Positions 6,932-16,086 of a stretch of 43,058 nucleotides of DNA are shown in pieces. Made by a program: the position numbers and the translations under genes. Under the pieces are notes generated by a model. The model saw nothing but the letters and a program-made list of their open reading frames with translations, searched no databases and was not told the DNA's origin. Source of the stretch: JAAZMF01 sp036786445 (GTDB lineage: Bacteria > Bacillota > Limnochordia > DTU087); contig DAIQRD010000006.1 of assembly GCA_036786445.1 (NCBI GenBank), forward strand, positions 1 to 43,058, written 5' to 3'. Position 1 is the first letter of the stretch; the number at the start of each line of letters is the position of its first letter.

Positions 6932-8173
6932 TTGTCAAGCAAGCCTACTCCATCACGATGGTACATACGGCTATCGGCAGCTGCAGCAGTGCTCCTCACC
7001 ATAACAATTGTCCGCTATCCCGAAGTGGCCTATAATGCCTCTTTGGAAGGGTTAAAGATATGGTTTGACATTGTCCTACCGGCTCTGTTACCGTTTTTCG
7101 CAATGTCGGAGATCCTGATGGGCCTTGGTGTTGTCCATTTCATAGGTGTTCTCCTAGAACCTCTGATGCGCCCCCTTTTCCGGATACCCGGCACCGGAGC
7201 CTTTGCCGTTGCCATGGGGCTGGCGTCAGGGTACCCCATAGGTGCTAAGATCACCGGTCAGCTACGCCGTGAAGGCCTCTGCACCGGCCCTGAAGGTGAG
7301 CGCCTTATCGCCTTAGCCAACACCGCTGACCCCCTCTTCATGGTAGGTGCAGTGGCTGTAGGTATGTTTGGTCTTCAAGAAATCGGCTGGACAATAGCTG
7401 CCGCCCACTATATATCGGTATTCACAGTAGGGTTCTTAATGCGGTTTTTCGCTGGTCCCCAACCCCAACTGCCCCCACCGCCTTCAGCTCGCTTCCAACA
7501 CAGAAAAAGTATGCTGTCTAGGGCCTTGAGTGAACTGGAGTTAGCCCGCCTGCGGGATGGCCGCCCCTTCGGTCAGCTATTCGGCGATGCGATTAAAGAC
7601 TCCTTCACATCCATGCTATTTATTGGCGGGGGTATCATGGTCTTTTCTGTGCTGGGCCGCATATTTGATGTAGCCGGAATCACCGACTTTCTGCAGAACC
7701 TGCTGGAAATCCTATTCAAACCTTTCTCCATTGACGAAAATATCATACCAGCCTTGCTCAGGGGTTTTACCGAGATAACCATCGGATGTGAGGCCGCCAG
7801 CCAAGCCTCGAGCCCTTTGTTCTGGCGGGCTATGGCTGCTAGTGCCATAATTGGCTGGAGTGGGCTTTCAGTCCACGCCCAAGTGGCAACTATGGTGTAT
7901 GGAACTGACATTCGCCTCGGCCCATATATCCTAGCCCGAGCCATCCATGGTGTTCTCGCGTCTGTGCTAACTCTAGTCCTCTGGCGCCCCATAAGTAGCG
8001 TTATGGCTTCCCCAGTGCTAGCACCCATAACTAGCTTACACCGGTTAGCTTTCTTCCCTCGATTAGCCCTATCCATCCGATCGGTAGCCATAGTTACAGG
8101 AATCCTCATATTGCTTGGGCTCGTCATCGGCATCCTACGCAGTATCAAGATCATTCACGTCCGTGCCCGATAG
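6932..8173 (+). CDS. ylbJ: Sporulation integral membrane protein YlbJ
   Basis: This 413-residue polytopic membrane protein matches the YlbJ family, which is conserved in endospore formers and needed for normal spore cortex formation in Bacillus. Visible are two gate-type repeats with GxxSGYPIGAKI near 90-105 and the equivalent C-terminal half, with TEITIGCEAAS and ASAIIGWSGLSVHAQVA around 280-325, and about eight hydrophobic segments. The start is TTG, 7 bases after a GGAGGG site. It stands alone on the plus strand between coaD and yceD, its usual neighbourhood in Firmicutes. It is the clearest sign that the host lineage sporulates. Confidence 0.9.
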   Translation: MSSKPTPSRWYIRLSAAAAVLLTITIVRYPEVAYNASLEGLKIWFDIVLPALLPFFAMSEILMGLGVVHFIGVLLEPLMRPLFRIPGTGAFAVAMGLASGYPIGAKITGQLRREGLCTGPEGERLIALANTADPLFMVGAVAVGMFGLQEIGWTIAAAHYISVFTVGFLMRFFAGPQPQLPPPPSARFQHRKSMLSRALSELELARLRDGRPFGQLFGDAIKDSFTSMLFIGGGIMVFSVLGRIFDVAGITDFLQNLLEILFKPFSIDENIIPALLRGFTEITIGCEAASQASSPLFWRAMAASAIIGWSGLSVHAQVATMVYGTDIRLGPYILARAIHGVLASVLTLVLWRPISSVMASPVLAPITSLHRLAFFPRLALSIRSVAIVTGILILLGLVIGILRSIKIIHVRAR

Positions 8174-8268
8174 GCTACAGCTGCATCCCAAGACCCTCTC
8201 TGTCCATTATATTCGTTTCTTGTGTATACACTGATAGGGCACTAGGCCGAATCACAAGGGACCTCACG

Positions 8269-8817
8269 CTAGCTTCGCAATCTTTCCACATGTTGACGTC
8301 GAAATTTGGCGATTTTCGGGGCAATTACAGCCCGACAATAGGATCGATTGGGGTTTAGGCTATAGTAATCCTTGTGGTATGCCTCCGCCGGATAGAAAGT
8401 CGTCAAAGGGACTATTTCAGTGACTATCGGTAGATCAAAGACCCCCTGCTTCTCCAAATCTGCTATCATGGATTCGACTGCTCTTCGCTGTTCCGGTGAA
8501 GAATAGAAGACAGCTGACCGATACTGGGAGCCGATATCCCCACCCTGCCGGTTGAGGGTTGTCGGGTCATGGATATTGAAAAAGACCTCCAGCAAATCGC
8601 TAAAGGAAATCACTTGGGGATGGTAAGTTATCTGGACTACCTCAGCATGACCCGTTGTCCCTTGGCACACCTGCTCATATGTGGGATGGGGCACGTGACC
8701 TCCAGCATAACCCGATGTAACGCTAAGGACTCCCCGCAGGTCTTGGAAAATCGCCTCCAGGCACCAGAAACAGCCTCCTGCCAAAGTAGCGATCTCCACT
8801 GTGTGGTCAGAGGACAT
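8269..8817 (-). CDS. msrA: Peptide methionine-(S)-sulfoxide reductase
   Basis: MsrA repairs oxidised methionine in proteins. The 182-residue product has the catalytic motif GCFWCLEA with Cys16, the conserved GYAGG, TGHAEVVQ, FFNIHDPTTLNRQGGDIGSQYRSA and the C-terminal HKDYYSLNP. The ATG at 8817 is chosen because the GGAGG site 7 bases upstream lies inside a longer TTG reading. A resolving cysteine may be Cys19 or the one in NRSYCRAV. It is convergent with ylbJ; no clear terminator is visible in the 95 bases between them. Confidence 0.97.
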   Translation of the reverse strand: MSSDHTVEIATLAGGCFWCLEAIFQDLRGVLSVTSGYAGGHVPHPTYEQVCQGTTGHAEVVQITYHPQVISFSDLLEVFFNIHDPTTLNRQGGDIGSQYRSAVFYSSPEQRRAVESMIADLEKQGVFDLPIVTEIVPLTTFYPAEAYHKDYYSLNPNRSYCRAVIAPKIAKFRRQHVERLRS

Positions 8818-8845
8818 GTCAATTCCTCCCTCAAACCCCAAAGTA

Positions 8846-9301
8846 CTATTCCATATGGTTCAAACTCTCGAGTCCGCTCTCCACCACAGCTAGGTTCTCG
8901 CCAAGGGATTTTTGGAGAATCTCCAGCAATCTCTCAGCGTAGGTCTTGGCACCGGACTTGAGTTCGTAGGCTTGGCTTTGGGCCTCCTCCACGATACGTT
9001 CCGCCTCTGCTTGTGCCAGTTGGATGATCTCATTTTCCCGCAGCAGCCGAGCTGCCTGTTCCTCGGCCTGAGCAATAATCCGCTCAGCCCGTCGTTGGCC
9101 ATCCTCCAAAATCCGATCCCTTTCCGAGGAAAGCGCGTCGGCCCTCCGCATCTCTTCAGGTAAGGATGTACGGATTTTGGCAATCAGATCCAATACCTCG
9201 TCTTCATCCACCAAGCTGCGCCCGGAAAGGGGGATTTTCGGTGCCGACTCCACCGCCTCCTGTAGACGATCCAGCAGAATTACTATGTTCCTACGACTCA
9301 A
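8846..9301 (-). CDS. Coiled-coil protein, DivIVA- or ATP-synthase-b-like
   Basis: A 151-residue soluble, highly charged protein predicted to be almost wholly helical; residues about 40-135 show heptad-like repeats rich in Ala, Glu and Arg (RRAERIIAQAEEQAARLL, AERIVEEAQSQAYEL). Such proteins are found beside coaD in several Clostridia and are usually annotated only by similarity to DivIVA or to the b subunit of ATP synthase. The start is TTG with a GAAGGGGGC site. It lies 35 bases after coaD and 28 bases before msrA, probably in one transcript. Function unknown. Confidence 0.75.
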   Translation of the reverse strand: MSRRNIVILLDRLQEAVESAPKIPLSGRSLVDEDEVLDLIAKIRTSLPEEMRRADALSSERDRILEDGQRRAERIIAQAEEQAARLLRENEIIQLAQAEAERIVEEAQSQAYELKSGAKTYAERLLEILQKSLGENLAVVESGLESLNHME

Positions 9302-9336
9302 ACCAACAGCCCCCTTCTCAAGTGCCTGTGTCTAGT

Positions 9337-9837
9337 CTAGCTGATCTCACTTTTCGCAGTCCTAGAGTACCTCCTGGCCAAGGCTTCAGCTACACGGCCA
9401 GGTACCCAACCGCTCACATCGCCCCCGAGACTAGCCACCTCTTTCACAGCACTAGAGCTCAAAAACGAATATTCATTGCTGGTCATCATAAAAACAGTCT
9501 CTATATCCTTGTCTAGATGATGGTTCATAGAGGCCATCTTGAGCTCAAACTCAAAATCAGTAACCGCCCGTAAGCCCCGCACCATAGCAACGGCTCCCCG
9601 GGCTTTGGCATACTCCACGACCAGACCCGCAAACTTCTCACAGTAGACGGTATCCAGCTGGGCTGTGGCCTCGGACAGCATCTCCACTCTTTCATCTGCC
9701 GTAAATAGCGCCTGTTTTGCCGGATTGGTCAAGACTGCCACGTAAATCCGGTCAAATAAGTCACAGGCACGAGTGATAATATCTAAATGCCCGTAGGTTA
9801 CGGGATCAAAACTCCCAGGACACACCGCTATTTTCAT
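9337..9837 (-). CDS. coaD: Phosphopantetheine adenylyltransferase
   Basis: CoaD makes dephospho-CoA from 4'-phosphopantetheine and ATP, the penultimate step of CoA synthesis. The 166-residue protein starts MKIAVCPGSFDPVTYGH, with the nucleotidyltransferase TxGH motif at 14-17, and includes MVRGLRAVTDFEFELKMASMN and the C-terminal NEYSFLSSSAVKEVASLGG, all typical. It follows rsmD as in most Firmicutes. Supply of CoA and of the ACP cofactor links it to the fab genes in this window. Confidence 0.98.
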   Translation of the reverse strand: MKIAVCPGSFDPVTYGHLDIITRACDLFDRIYVAVLTNPAKQALFTADERVEMLSEATAQLDTVYCEKFAGLVVEYAKARGAVAMVRGLRAVTDFEFELKMASMNHHLDKDIETVFMMTSNEYSFLSSSAVKEVASLGGDVSGWVPGRVAEALARRYSRTAKSEIS

Positions 9838-9898
9838 GACCCAACAATCCTTTCTTCCCTACAAATTCCCTTATTCCTGTTTACTGTTCCCCAAAAAT

Positions 9899-10453
9899 CT
9901 ATCCTCTGCATCGGAAAAAGCTGAGCACTGTGTCGCCATATACTTGGACACGCACTTTATCCAAAGAATCCACTTGTTCGGGCACTGTCTCCCCTTGGCT
10001 ATGCTCGGCTACCACTATTGTGTCGGCGGCTACCAAGCATGCTTGACTGAGAGCCATAAGCGTTGGAGTCACCTTACCTTGATCATAGGGTGGGTCTAGA
10101 AAAATGCAGCTGAATTCCATGTCTCTAGCAGCTAAAGCTGCTATCCCTCGGAGTACATCGGTGGCGTACACCTCGGCCTTGCTTTCCAGGTCTACCCGGT
10201 CTAGGTTACCCTTGAGTATTCGCACTGCTGCCCTGCTGTTATCGATAAAAATCGCGCCCGAGGCACCCCGGCTCAATGCTTCTATACCAATGGCCCCAGA
10301 GCCAGCGTACAAATCGAGGAACCAGCCAGCTCGCACCCGGTCGCCCAGGATAGAAAACAAAGACTCTTTCACCCTATCTGCAGTAGGACGAGTCTTTTGA
10401 CCTTTAAGGGACTGCAATTTCCTACCCTTGGCAGTTCCAGTTATTACTCGCAC
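9899..10453 (-). CDS. rsmD: 16S rRNA (guanine(966)-N(2))-methyltransferase
   Basis: RsmD methylates G966 of 16S rRNA. From a GTG start (VRVITGTAKGRKL) the protein has 184 residues, with the SAM-binding FLDLYAGSGAIGIEALSRGA near 45-64 and the catalytic DPPY (IFLDPPYDQG) near 120. A TTG 17 codons upstream is possible, but family members begin at the RVITG segment. The ribosome binding site is weak. The 186 bases between here and recG hold no convincing gene; a small hairpin (about 10633-10653) overlaps the recG stop codon. Confidence 0.95.
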   Translation of the reverse strand: MRVITGTAKGRKLQSLKGQKTRPTADRVKESLFSILGDRVRAGWFLDLYAGSGAIGIEALSRGASGAIFIDNSRAAVRILKGNLDRVDLESKAEVYATDVLRGIAALAARDMEFSCIFLDPPYDQGKVTPTLMALSQACLVAADTIVVAEHSQGETVPEQVDSLDKVRVQVYGDTVLSFFRCRG

Positions 10454-10639
10454 ACTTGGCACCGCCAATCCAGTTTTTCCCAAACAACTTTTACCATGGG
10501 ACAAGCATAGTCTGGCTCAGAAAGGCACACATTAGTATCGGAGTACGGTTTAACCCTCCCCCAAATGCATAGGAAGCGCAATTGGTCTAGTTTTGCCAAG
10601 TTGCTCTTCCTCCGGTTTCTCCTCTCCCCCGATGGCGGT

Positions 10640-12706
10640 CTAGTATAGGCCGCCATCGTGCTTTGTGGAGTTATAGCCTCGGCGGGCCAGCTCCTGCCTC
10701 AGACCTCTATGGCAGTCATGTCCCAGGTGGGGATCCTCGCCCAAGATCTGGACCGCCACCTTGTGCGCCTGCTCTAGTATATCGTGGTCCTGAATCAGAT
10801 CAGTTAGCCTCAATTCCGGTAGGCCAGATTGCCTAACACCAAGAATTTCACCGGGGCCCCGCAACTTGAGATCGGCCTCCGCCAGTTTGAACCCATCCTG
10901 TGTCTGGCGAATCAGCTCCAAACGCTGTCTTGCCTCCGGTGTTGTTGGTTCCCCCATGAGTAAACAAAAAGACTCAGCGGCACTCCGGCCTACCCGCCCT
11001 CTCAACTGATGCAGTTGTGCGAGGCCAAACCGCTCAGCATTCTCCACTACCATGACGGTGGCATTAGGCACATCGATCCCCACCTCAATGACAGAGGTGG
11101 TCACCAGGATTTGCCAATGACCTTTCACAAAATCTTCAATCACACTGTCTTTCTCCCTGGAGCCCATCTGGCCATGCAAGAGACCAATGCTAAGATCGGC
11201 AAAGGCTGGCAAGGCTTGTAGGCGGCGAGCTTCTGTCTTGGCAGCTGAATCCTGGGTAGCCCCTGCACCTTCAACCAGGGGGTACACTATATATACCTGA
11301 TGTCCCATTTTCACCTGGCTCCGGACAAATGCGTATACCTTGTCCCTATCTCGGGAGGAAATCCAGCGCGTGTCTACGGGTTTCCTACCCGGTGGCAGCT
11401 CATCAATGATCGATATGTCCAAATCACCGTAAAGAGTTAAGGCCAGCGTCCTGGGGATTGGAGTTGCAGTCATCACTAAAAGATCAGTATTGTCTTTCTG
11501 GGCTAGGGCTTGTCTTTGCTGTACACCGAAACGATGCTCTTCGTCGACAACCACCAAACCTAGATCAGCGAACTGAACACCACGTTCCAGCAATGCTTGG
11601 GTACCCACTACCACTTGGCACGAACCCTCGGATAGGCGGCTGCAAATGTCCGCCTTTTCCCGGGCACTTAGACTACCGGTGAGTAGCCCCACTTCTACTC
11701 CCAGCTTCCCCATGAGTGTGGTAATTCGTTCAAAGTGCTGCCTGGCCAGGACTTCAGTTGGCGCCATCACAGCTCCCTGGTACTGCGCCTCCACCGTCTT
11801 GGCCAAGCCATATACGGCGACAACGGTCTTACCAGAGCCAACATCTCCCTGCAGCAGGCGCTGCATGGGCTGAGGGGACTCCATATCTGCTGCCATTTCT
11901 TGCATAGCTCTCTTTTGCCCGTCGGTAAGCGCAAAGGGCAGCTCCTTGATCATTTTCTCCACCAAGAAGCCGTCGGGAATATGTACTCTACCTGGCTGCC
12001 TAGTCCGCCTGTATCGCTCAGACAAGATGCCAATTTGGTAACAGAGGACTTCGTCGAAGACTAGCCTCGCTCTGGATGTGGCGGCATGCTCGCGAGTCTT
12101 GGGTCTATGCATCCCCACTATTGCCTCCCTACGACCCGCCAGTTCTAGCTTTTTAGAGCATCCCACCTCTAGGTACTCATCTAGATTGTCCCAACATATC
12201 TTCAGGGCCTCCCCTACCCAGGTCCGCATTTGGGTCTGGGAAATACCTTCTGTCAAGGGGTAGACTGGCTTTAGCTGAGCACCATGGGGCAGTGGTAGGT
12301 GTTCCACAGCTGGGTTATGGATGGCCAAACCGCCCTTGTCCCGTCGTATACTCCCGTAGACCACGAGCTCTTGACCCACTTTGAGACGACTGCTACCCAG
12401 AGGACGGAAGCGACCCCTGCGAAACCAAATCAGCACTATGCTGCCAGTTGTGTCCGTCAGAACCGCCCTGGTCACCGCCAAACCTGTAGTACCGCGGTAG
12501 CGTTGCTCCCTCAGATCGTCAATTACGCCCTGCAGACACGCTACATCGCCTTCTCTAACCTCCGCTACAGGACTGGGAGCCCAGTCTTCATATTGCCGTG
12601 GGGCATGTACCAAGAGATCCCCCAAGGTTCTGATCTCCAGCCGGGCTAAAGCCGCAGCCCGGGCCTTCCCCACTCCCGGTAGCTCTGTGACAGGTGCATC
12701 TAGCAA
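10640..12706 (-). CDS. recG: ATP-dependent DNA helicase RecG
   Basis: RecG remodels stalled replication forks and Holliday junctions. The 688-residue protein has an N-terminal helix-hairpin-helix-like segment (LPGVGKARA), the wedge OB fold (about 50-135), the helicase Walker A GDVGSGKT at 287-294, the Walker B DEEH at 388-391, motif III MTATPIPRTL, and the C-terminal helicase half with QLRGRVGRS and the TRG-type LRGPGEILGVRQSG. Length is typical. It starts 6 bases after degV, a probable operon. Confidence 0.98.
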   Translation of the reverse strand: MLDAPVTELPGVGKARAAALARLEIRTLGDLLVHAPRQYEDWAPSPVAEVREGDVACLQGVIDDLREQRYRGTTGLAVTRAVLTDTTGSIVLIWFRRGRFRPLGSSRLKVGQELVVYGSIRRDKGGLAIHNPAVEHLPLPHGAQLKPVYPLTEGISQTQMRTWVGEALKICWDNLDEYLEVGCSKKLELAGRREAIVGMHRPKTREHAATSRARLVFDEVLCYQIGILSERYRRTRQPGRVHIPDGFLVEKMIKELPFALTDGQKRAMQEMAADMESPQPMQRLLQGDVGSGKTVVAVYGLAKTVEAQYQGAVMAPTEVLARQHFERITTLMGKLGVEVGLLTGSLSAREKADICSRLSEGSCQVVVGTQALLERGVQFADLGLVVVDEEHRFGVQQRQALAQKDNTDLLVMTATPIPRTLALTLYGDLDISIIDELPPGRKPVDTRWISSRDRDKVYAFVRSQVKMGHQVYIVYPLVEGAGATQDSAAKTEARRLQALPAFADLSIGLLHGQMGSREKDSVIEDFVKGHWQILVTTSVIEVGIDVPNATVMVVENAERFGLAQLHQLRGRVGRSAAESFCLLMGEPTTPEARQRLELIRQTQDGFKLAEADLKLRGPGEILGVRQSGLPELRLTDLIQDHDILEQAHKVAVQILGEDPHLGHDCHRGLRQELARRGYNSTKHDGGLY

Positions 12707-12712
12707 TCCCCA

Positions 12713-13558
12713 TCACTCCACAGACAGAGCCGGTCGCCAGATAAGGCCCAAAGTCCCTGGCCCCGAGTGTGAACCCATGGTGGGACCCACGTCGCTGAAA
12801 TACAGCTTATCGCACTGGACCAAATCCTGAACTTTATCAAGAAGAAGCTTCCCTTCCTCTTCCGCATCTGCATGCATTACAGCCACATCTACACGGGTAT
12901 CGCCAACTCTTTCCTGAAAGATCTCCAATGTGCGGCGGCGAGCCCTTCTTGTGCCTCGCACTTTCTCCACTATATCGACTGTCCCGTCTGAGAAAGTCAA
13001 CACCGGTTTGATTTGCAGCAAGCTCCCTAGCAAAGAAGCGGCTCTACCTATTCTGCCGTTTTTCTCCATGTATTCTAAGGTCTCTACTAGGAAAAGCAGA
13101 CCTAGGCTTTCCTTTGCAGCAACAGCCGCCTGATGCGCCTCCTCCAGCGAAGTATTGTGCTGAGCTGCAGCCAGAACCTGCAGGCCAATTCCCATGGATA
13201 CTGACAGGGAATCCATCACCACGATGTTCTCCTTGCCGACCATTTCAGCAGCCAAAGAAGCGGCTTGGTACGTGCCACTCAATTTACTGGAAATATGAAT
13301 TGACAACACCTTACGCCCTGCGGCGATAGCTGTACGGTATATCTCAGCAAATTGACCGGGAGCAGGCTGTGATGTCCGTGGCATAACAGACCCACTTCTG
13401 AGTTTCTCATAAAAGACTTTAGCAGGCAGATCAACTCCATCGGTATACTGCTCATCACCGAAATTCACTGATAGAGGCACCACCTGGATGCCATATTCCT
13501 GTGCAATTTCTCTAGGAAGATCTGACGTGCTATCGGTGACTATCTGAATATCAGCCAT
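12713..13558 (-). CDS. DegV family fatty-acid-binding protein (FakB-type)
   Basis: A 281-residue DegV protein with the family signatures IVTDSTSDLP (6-15), RTSQPAPGQF (61-70) and IHISSKLSGTYQ. DegV proteins bind a fatty acid in their core; FakB members present it to the FakA kinase for phosphorylation, allowing entry of exogenous fatty acids into phospholipid. A FakA-like kinase lies 99 bases upstream in the same direction, so FakB is the best reading. A strong AGAGGAGGAGAGG site precedes the ATG. Family certain; lipid specificity unknown. Confidence 0.9.
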   Translation of the reverse strand: MADIQIVTDSTSDLPREIAQEYGIQVVPLSVNFGDEQYTDGVDLPAKVFYEKLRSGSVMPRTSQPAPGQFAEIYRTAIAAGRKVLSIHISSKLSGTYQAASLAAEMVGKENIVVMDSLSVSMGIGLQVLAAAQHNTSLEEAHQAAVAAKESLGLLFLVETLEYMEKNGRIGRAASLLGSLLQIKPVLTFSDGTVDIVEKVRGTRRARRRTLEIFQERVGDTRVDVAVMHADAEEEGKLLLDKVQDLVQCDKLYFSDVGPTMGSHSGPGTLGLIWRPALSVE

Positions 13559-13657
13559 GCCTCTCCTCCTCTTACCACGAAATTCGTATAAACAATCGCC
13601 AAAACCATTGCTGCCTTAACCTGAGTCGAGGCCCAGAAAGCTACTCCCCACCGAAGA

Positions 13658-15400
13658 TCATTCCACTGCTACCAAATAGTAGTAAAGAGGTTGCCCTCCT
13701 TCATATAGCTCCCATTCAGGCTCGGGAAACTCCGCTCGAAGTTGTTGCATCAATTCCCGGGCAGCTGTCTTGATGACATCCCTACCGTAAAACAAGCTGA
13801 CGATCTCTGCCTTCCGCTTGGCTAAAAGACCCCTAATCAACTCTTTAGTTGTGTGAATAAGCTCATTGCCAGCAACCACGACCCGGCCCTGTTCTAGACC
13901 AATAAAATCCTGCTCATTGATCTGTACCCCATCAGTGGTGGTGTTCCTAACAGAATAAGTGACTGCGCCACTAACCAAGCCTTGACTGGCATTCTCCATC
14001 CGTTTGGTCAATTGGTCCAATTCCAGACCCTCATCGTATACTGCCGCAGCAGCAACGCCTTTGGGTAGATCATGGGTGGGGATCACCACCACGTCTTTTC
14101 CCGCCATTTTAGCAGCTTGCTCCGCAGCAAATAGAACGTTCTTGTTGTTGGGTAAGACAATGACGTGTTGGGCGGGCACCCGCTCAATAGCAGCTACCAG
14201 CTCCTCAGTACTGGGGTTCATGGTCTGACCGCCATTTAGCACCACATCCACACCCAGCCCTTGGAAGATTGCCTTGAAACCATCGCCTAGGCTGACAGCG
14301 ACCATGCCCATCTTCCGCTTGGCTTCCTCCATAACACTACTGACTGGAGTAACAGGGTCCGATGGCATATGACCTGTGCCATTGCTTCCAGCAAAATCCG
14401 ATCGGGAGCCAGCTTGGCGATTCTGCTCTACCATATTATCGATATCAATGGCAGACATCTCACCATAGGCGCAGCAGATCTCCAGCACCTGTCCAGGGTT
14501 ATTGGTGTGTACGTGCACTTTTGCAGCACTTTCGTCCCCCACCACCAGTAGAGAATCGCCTAATGGCTCCAATTCTCGCTGAAGCCTATCCAAAGGAATT
14601 TCACCCTTCACAATGAGTTCAGTGCAATAGCGAAACTCAATGTCTTCCAAGGGACCAATTTCAGAAATGTTGGTAGTTCTTGGCCGTTCCTTGGCTGCTT
14701 CGCCGGCTGCGACCTCCATCAGTACCGGAGCAGGCGCGTGTGCCAAGGCAGAGTACATACCAGAATAGATGGTCACAATTCCCTGACCACCGGCATCAAC
14801 TACTCCTGCCGCTGCCAGGGCCGGTAACATTTGTTCAGTTTCAGCCAGGGCTTTCTCCGCTGCCTGCAATACTGCTGCGAACCAGATCCCAACATCGGAC
14901 TCCCGCTTAGCAACTAGCTTGCCAGCTTCCGCTGCCATTCGGGATACAGTTAACATCGTACCTTCCACTGGCCGCATTACAGCCTTATACGCCATGGCAG
15001 ACGCCTCTTGAAAGCCCCGGCTTAGGTCATGAACCGAAGCTGTATGCTTTCCCTGCATGACTTGGGCAAACCCTCGAAAGAGCTGGGAAAGGATGACTCC
15101 GGAATTCCCCCTTGCACCCATCAGGGATCCTTTAGCTGCTGCTGCGGCTAATTCCCCTACAGATTCAGATATGCACCTGCCTACCTCCTGGGCGGCGGCC
15201 ATCAGAGTAAGTGCCATATTGGTACCGGTATCCCCATCGGGCACAGGGTAAACATTCAAGAAATCAATCTCTTTTTTTTCCTGATTCAGTTGGTTGGCAG
15301 CAGCGTATATCATGCTCCTAAACATGCTGCCTGTTAAAAGATGTCGCTCCAATCCCAACCCCGCTCCTTCTCCTGATATAGCCTTACGCGACACGATCAC
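13658..15400 (-). CDS. fakA: FakA-like fatty acid kinase (DhaL domain protein, YloV family)
   Basis: This 580-residue protein has an N-terminal DhaL nucleotide-binding domain (about 20-215) with the metal ligands in NVYPVPDGDTGTNM (50-62) and KGSLMGARGNSGVILSQL, a central linker, and a C-terminal DegV-like domain that binds FakB in characterised members. FakA phosphorylates FakB-bound fatty acid, feeding acyl-phosphate to PlsX/PlsY chemistry; plsX, degV and fab genes all occur in this window. The GTG start overlaps the asp23 stop by 4 bases (GTGA) and lies inside a 12-bp inverted repeat, so translation is probably coupled to asp23. Confidence 0.92.
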   Translation of the reverse strand: MIVSRKAISGEGAGLGLERHLLTGSMFRSMIYAAANQLNQEKKEIDFLNVYPVPDGDTGTNMALTLMAAAQEVGRCISESVGELAAAAAKGSLMGARGNSGVILSQLFRGFAQVMQGKHTASVHDLSRGFQEASAMAYKAVMRPVEGTMLTVSRMAAEAGKLVAKRESDVGIWFAAVLQAAEKALAETEQMLPALAAAGVVDAGGQGIVTIYSGMYSALAHAPAPVLMEVAAGEAAKERPRTTNISEIGPLEDIEFRYCTELIVKGEIPLDRLQRELEPLGDSLLVVGDESAAKVHVHTNNPGQVLEICCAYGEMSAIDIDNMVEQNRQAGSRSDFAGSNGTGHMPSDPVTPVSSVMEEAKRKMGMVAVSLGDGFKAIFQGLGVDVVLNGGQTMNPSTEELVAAIERVPAQHVIVLPNNKNVLFAAEQAAKMAGKDVVVIPTHDLPKGVAAAAVYDEGLELDQLTKRMENASQGLVSGAVTYSVRNTTTDGVQINEQDFIGLEQGRVVVAGNELIHTTKELIRGLLAKRKAEIVSLFYGRDVIKTAARELMQQLRAEFPEPEWELYEGGQPLYYYLVAVE

Positions 15401-15421
15401 TTTTCATCCAGTGATCGTGTC
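15390..15421 (-). promoter_or_regulatory. 12-bp inverted repeat over the asp23-fakA junction
   Basis: GACACGATCACT and AGTGATCGTGTC form perfect 12-base arms around an 8-base loop. In the mRNA the hairpin covers the last codons of asp23, and its 3' arm contains the GTG start of fakA. A ribosome finishing asp23 would open it, giving strict translational coupling (inference). Both arms are coding. Confidence 0.75.
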
Positions 15422-15768
15422 ACTCTGACACCTTCCACTCTGACATCAACTTGCCGGACAGTTATACCGCAAGCAGTCTCCACAGCATACTTCACTCTTT
15501 GCATGACATTGTGGGCTACTTCTGATATCTTAGTTCCGTATTCCACCACGATATGCAGGCGGATGATCAACTGCTCTCCCTTGGCCTCCACCTCCACGCC
15601 TCTCTCATAGTGCTCCTGGCGCAACAGGTCGATCAGTCCGTCTTGCACATTACGGGCGGCCATGCCAACTAATCCATAACACTCGGAAGCGGCCGTTCCT
15701 GCGATAATCGCTACTACCGCGTCGGAGATCTCCACCTTGCCAAGTGCGGTCGTAAAATTGCCTGCCAA
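15397..15768 (-). CDS. Asp23/Gls24 family protein (YloU-like)
   Basis: A 123-residue Asp23/Gls24 domain protein: KVEISDAVVAIIAGTAASECYGLVGMA at the N-terminus and the VNVRVEGV-type end QVDVRVEGVRV are the family marks. Members are small cytoplasmic or membrane-associated proteins tied to envelope stress and fatty acid use; yloU lies beside yloV (fakA) in Firmicutes, as here. The start is TTG, 6 bases after GGAGGG. It lies first in the asp23-fakA-degV-recG run. Confidence 0.9.
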   Translation of the reverse strand: MAGNFTTALGKVEISDAVVAIIAGTAASECYGLVGMAARNVQDGLIDLLRQEHYERGVEVEAKGEQLIIRLHIVVEYGTKISEVAHNVMQRVKYAVETACGITVRQVDVRVEGVRVTRSLDEK

Positions 15769-15961
15769 GCCTCTCCCTCCAATTTATGTGGTTGCTTTGA
15801 GATAGCAATATGGGTTCCAACAATATATGTGAATGCTACGGTAGACTATTCTCCGGGGATCCTAACATTCCCTTTTCCAATATAGCCATTTCCTCGCCAA
15901 CTCCACCAGCGGTTTCGTAGCAATATCCCGTCCCATATTACCATATAGATCATACCATGCA

Positions 15962-16011
15962 AAGGCCCTTGCTTCATGAGGTGCCGAGCAGGGCACTTAC
16001 GCAAGGGCCTT
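15962..16011. other. Long hairpin in the 318-base gap between the metal ATPase and asp23
   Basis: Perfect 11-base arms AAGGCCCTTGC and GCAAGGGCCTT enclose 28 bases that contain an inner GTGCC/GGCAC hairpin. It has no T-run on either strand. It could be a factor-assisted or processing signal after the ATPase gene, or part of the asp23 leader. The rest of 15769-16086 holds no gene I can support; I see no clear riboswitch and no strong promoter. Confidence 0.5.
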
Positions 16012-16086
16012 CCAGATCATTCTACAGGATACTATTCCCTACCTCAAGAACTTATTCCAAATTCTTGTTGTGGACCCATTCACTCC

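Noticed and set aside
10444..10656. A 70-codon minus-strand reading frame between recG and rsmD with Cys residues near its end
   Set aside because: It overlaps both neighbours, has no good ribosome binding site and resembles no family I know; it is most likely chance.
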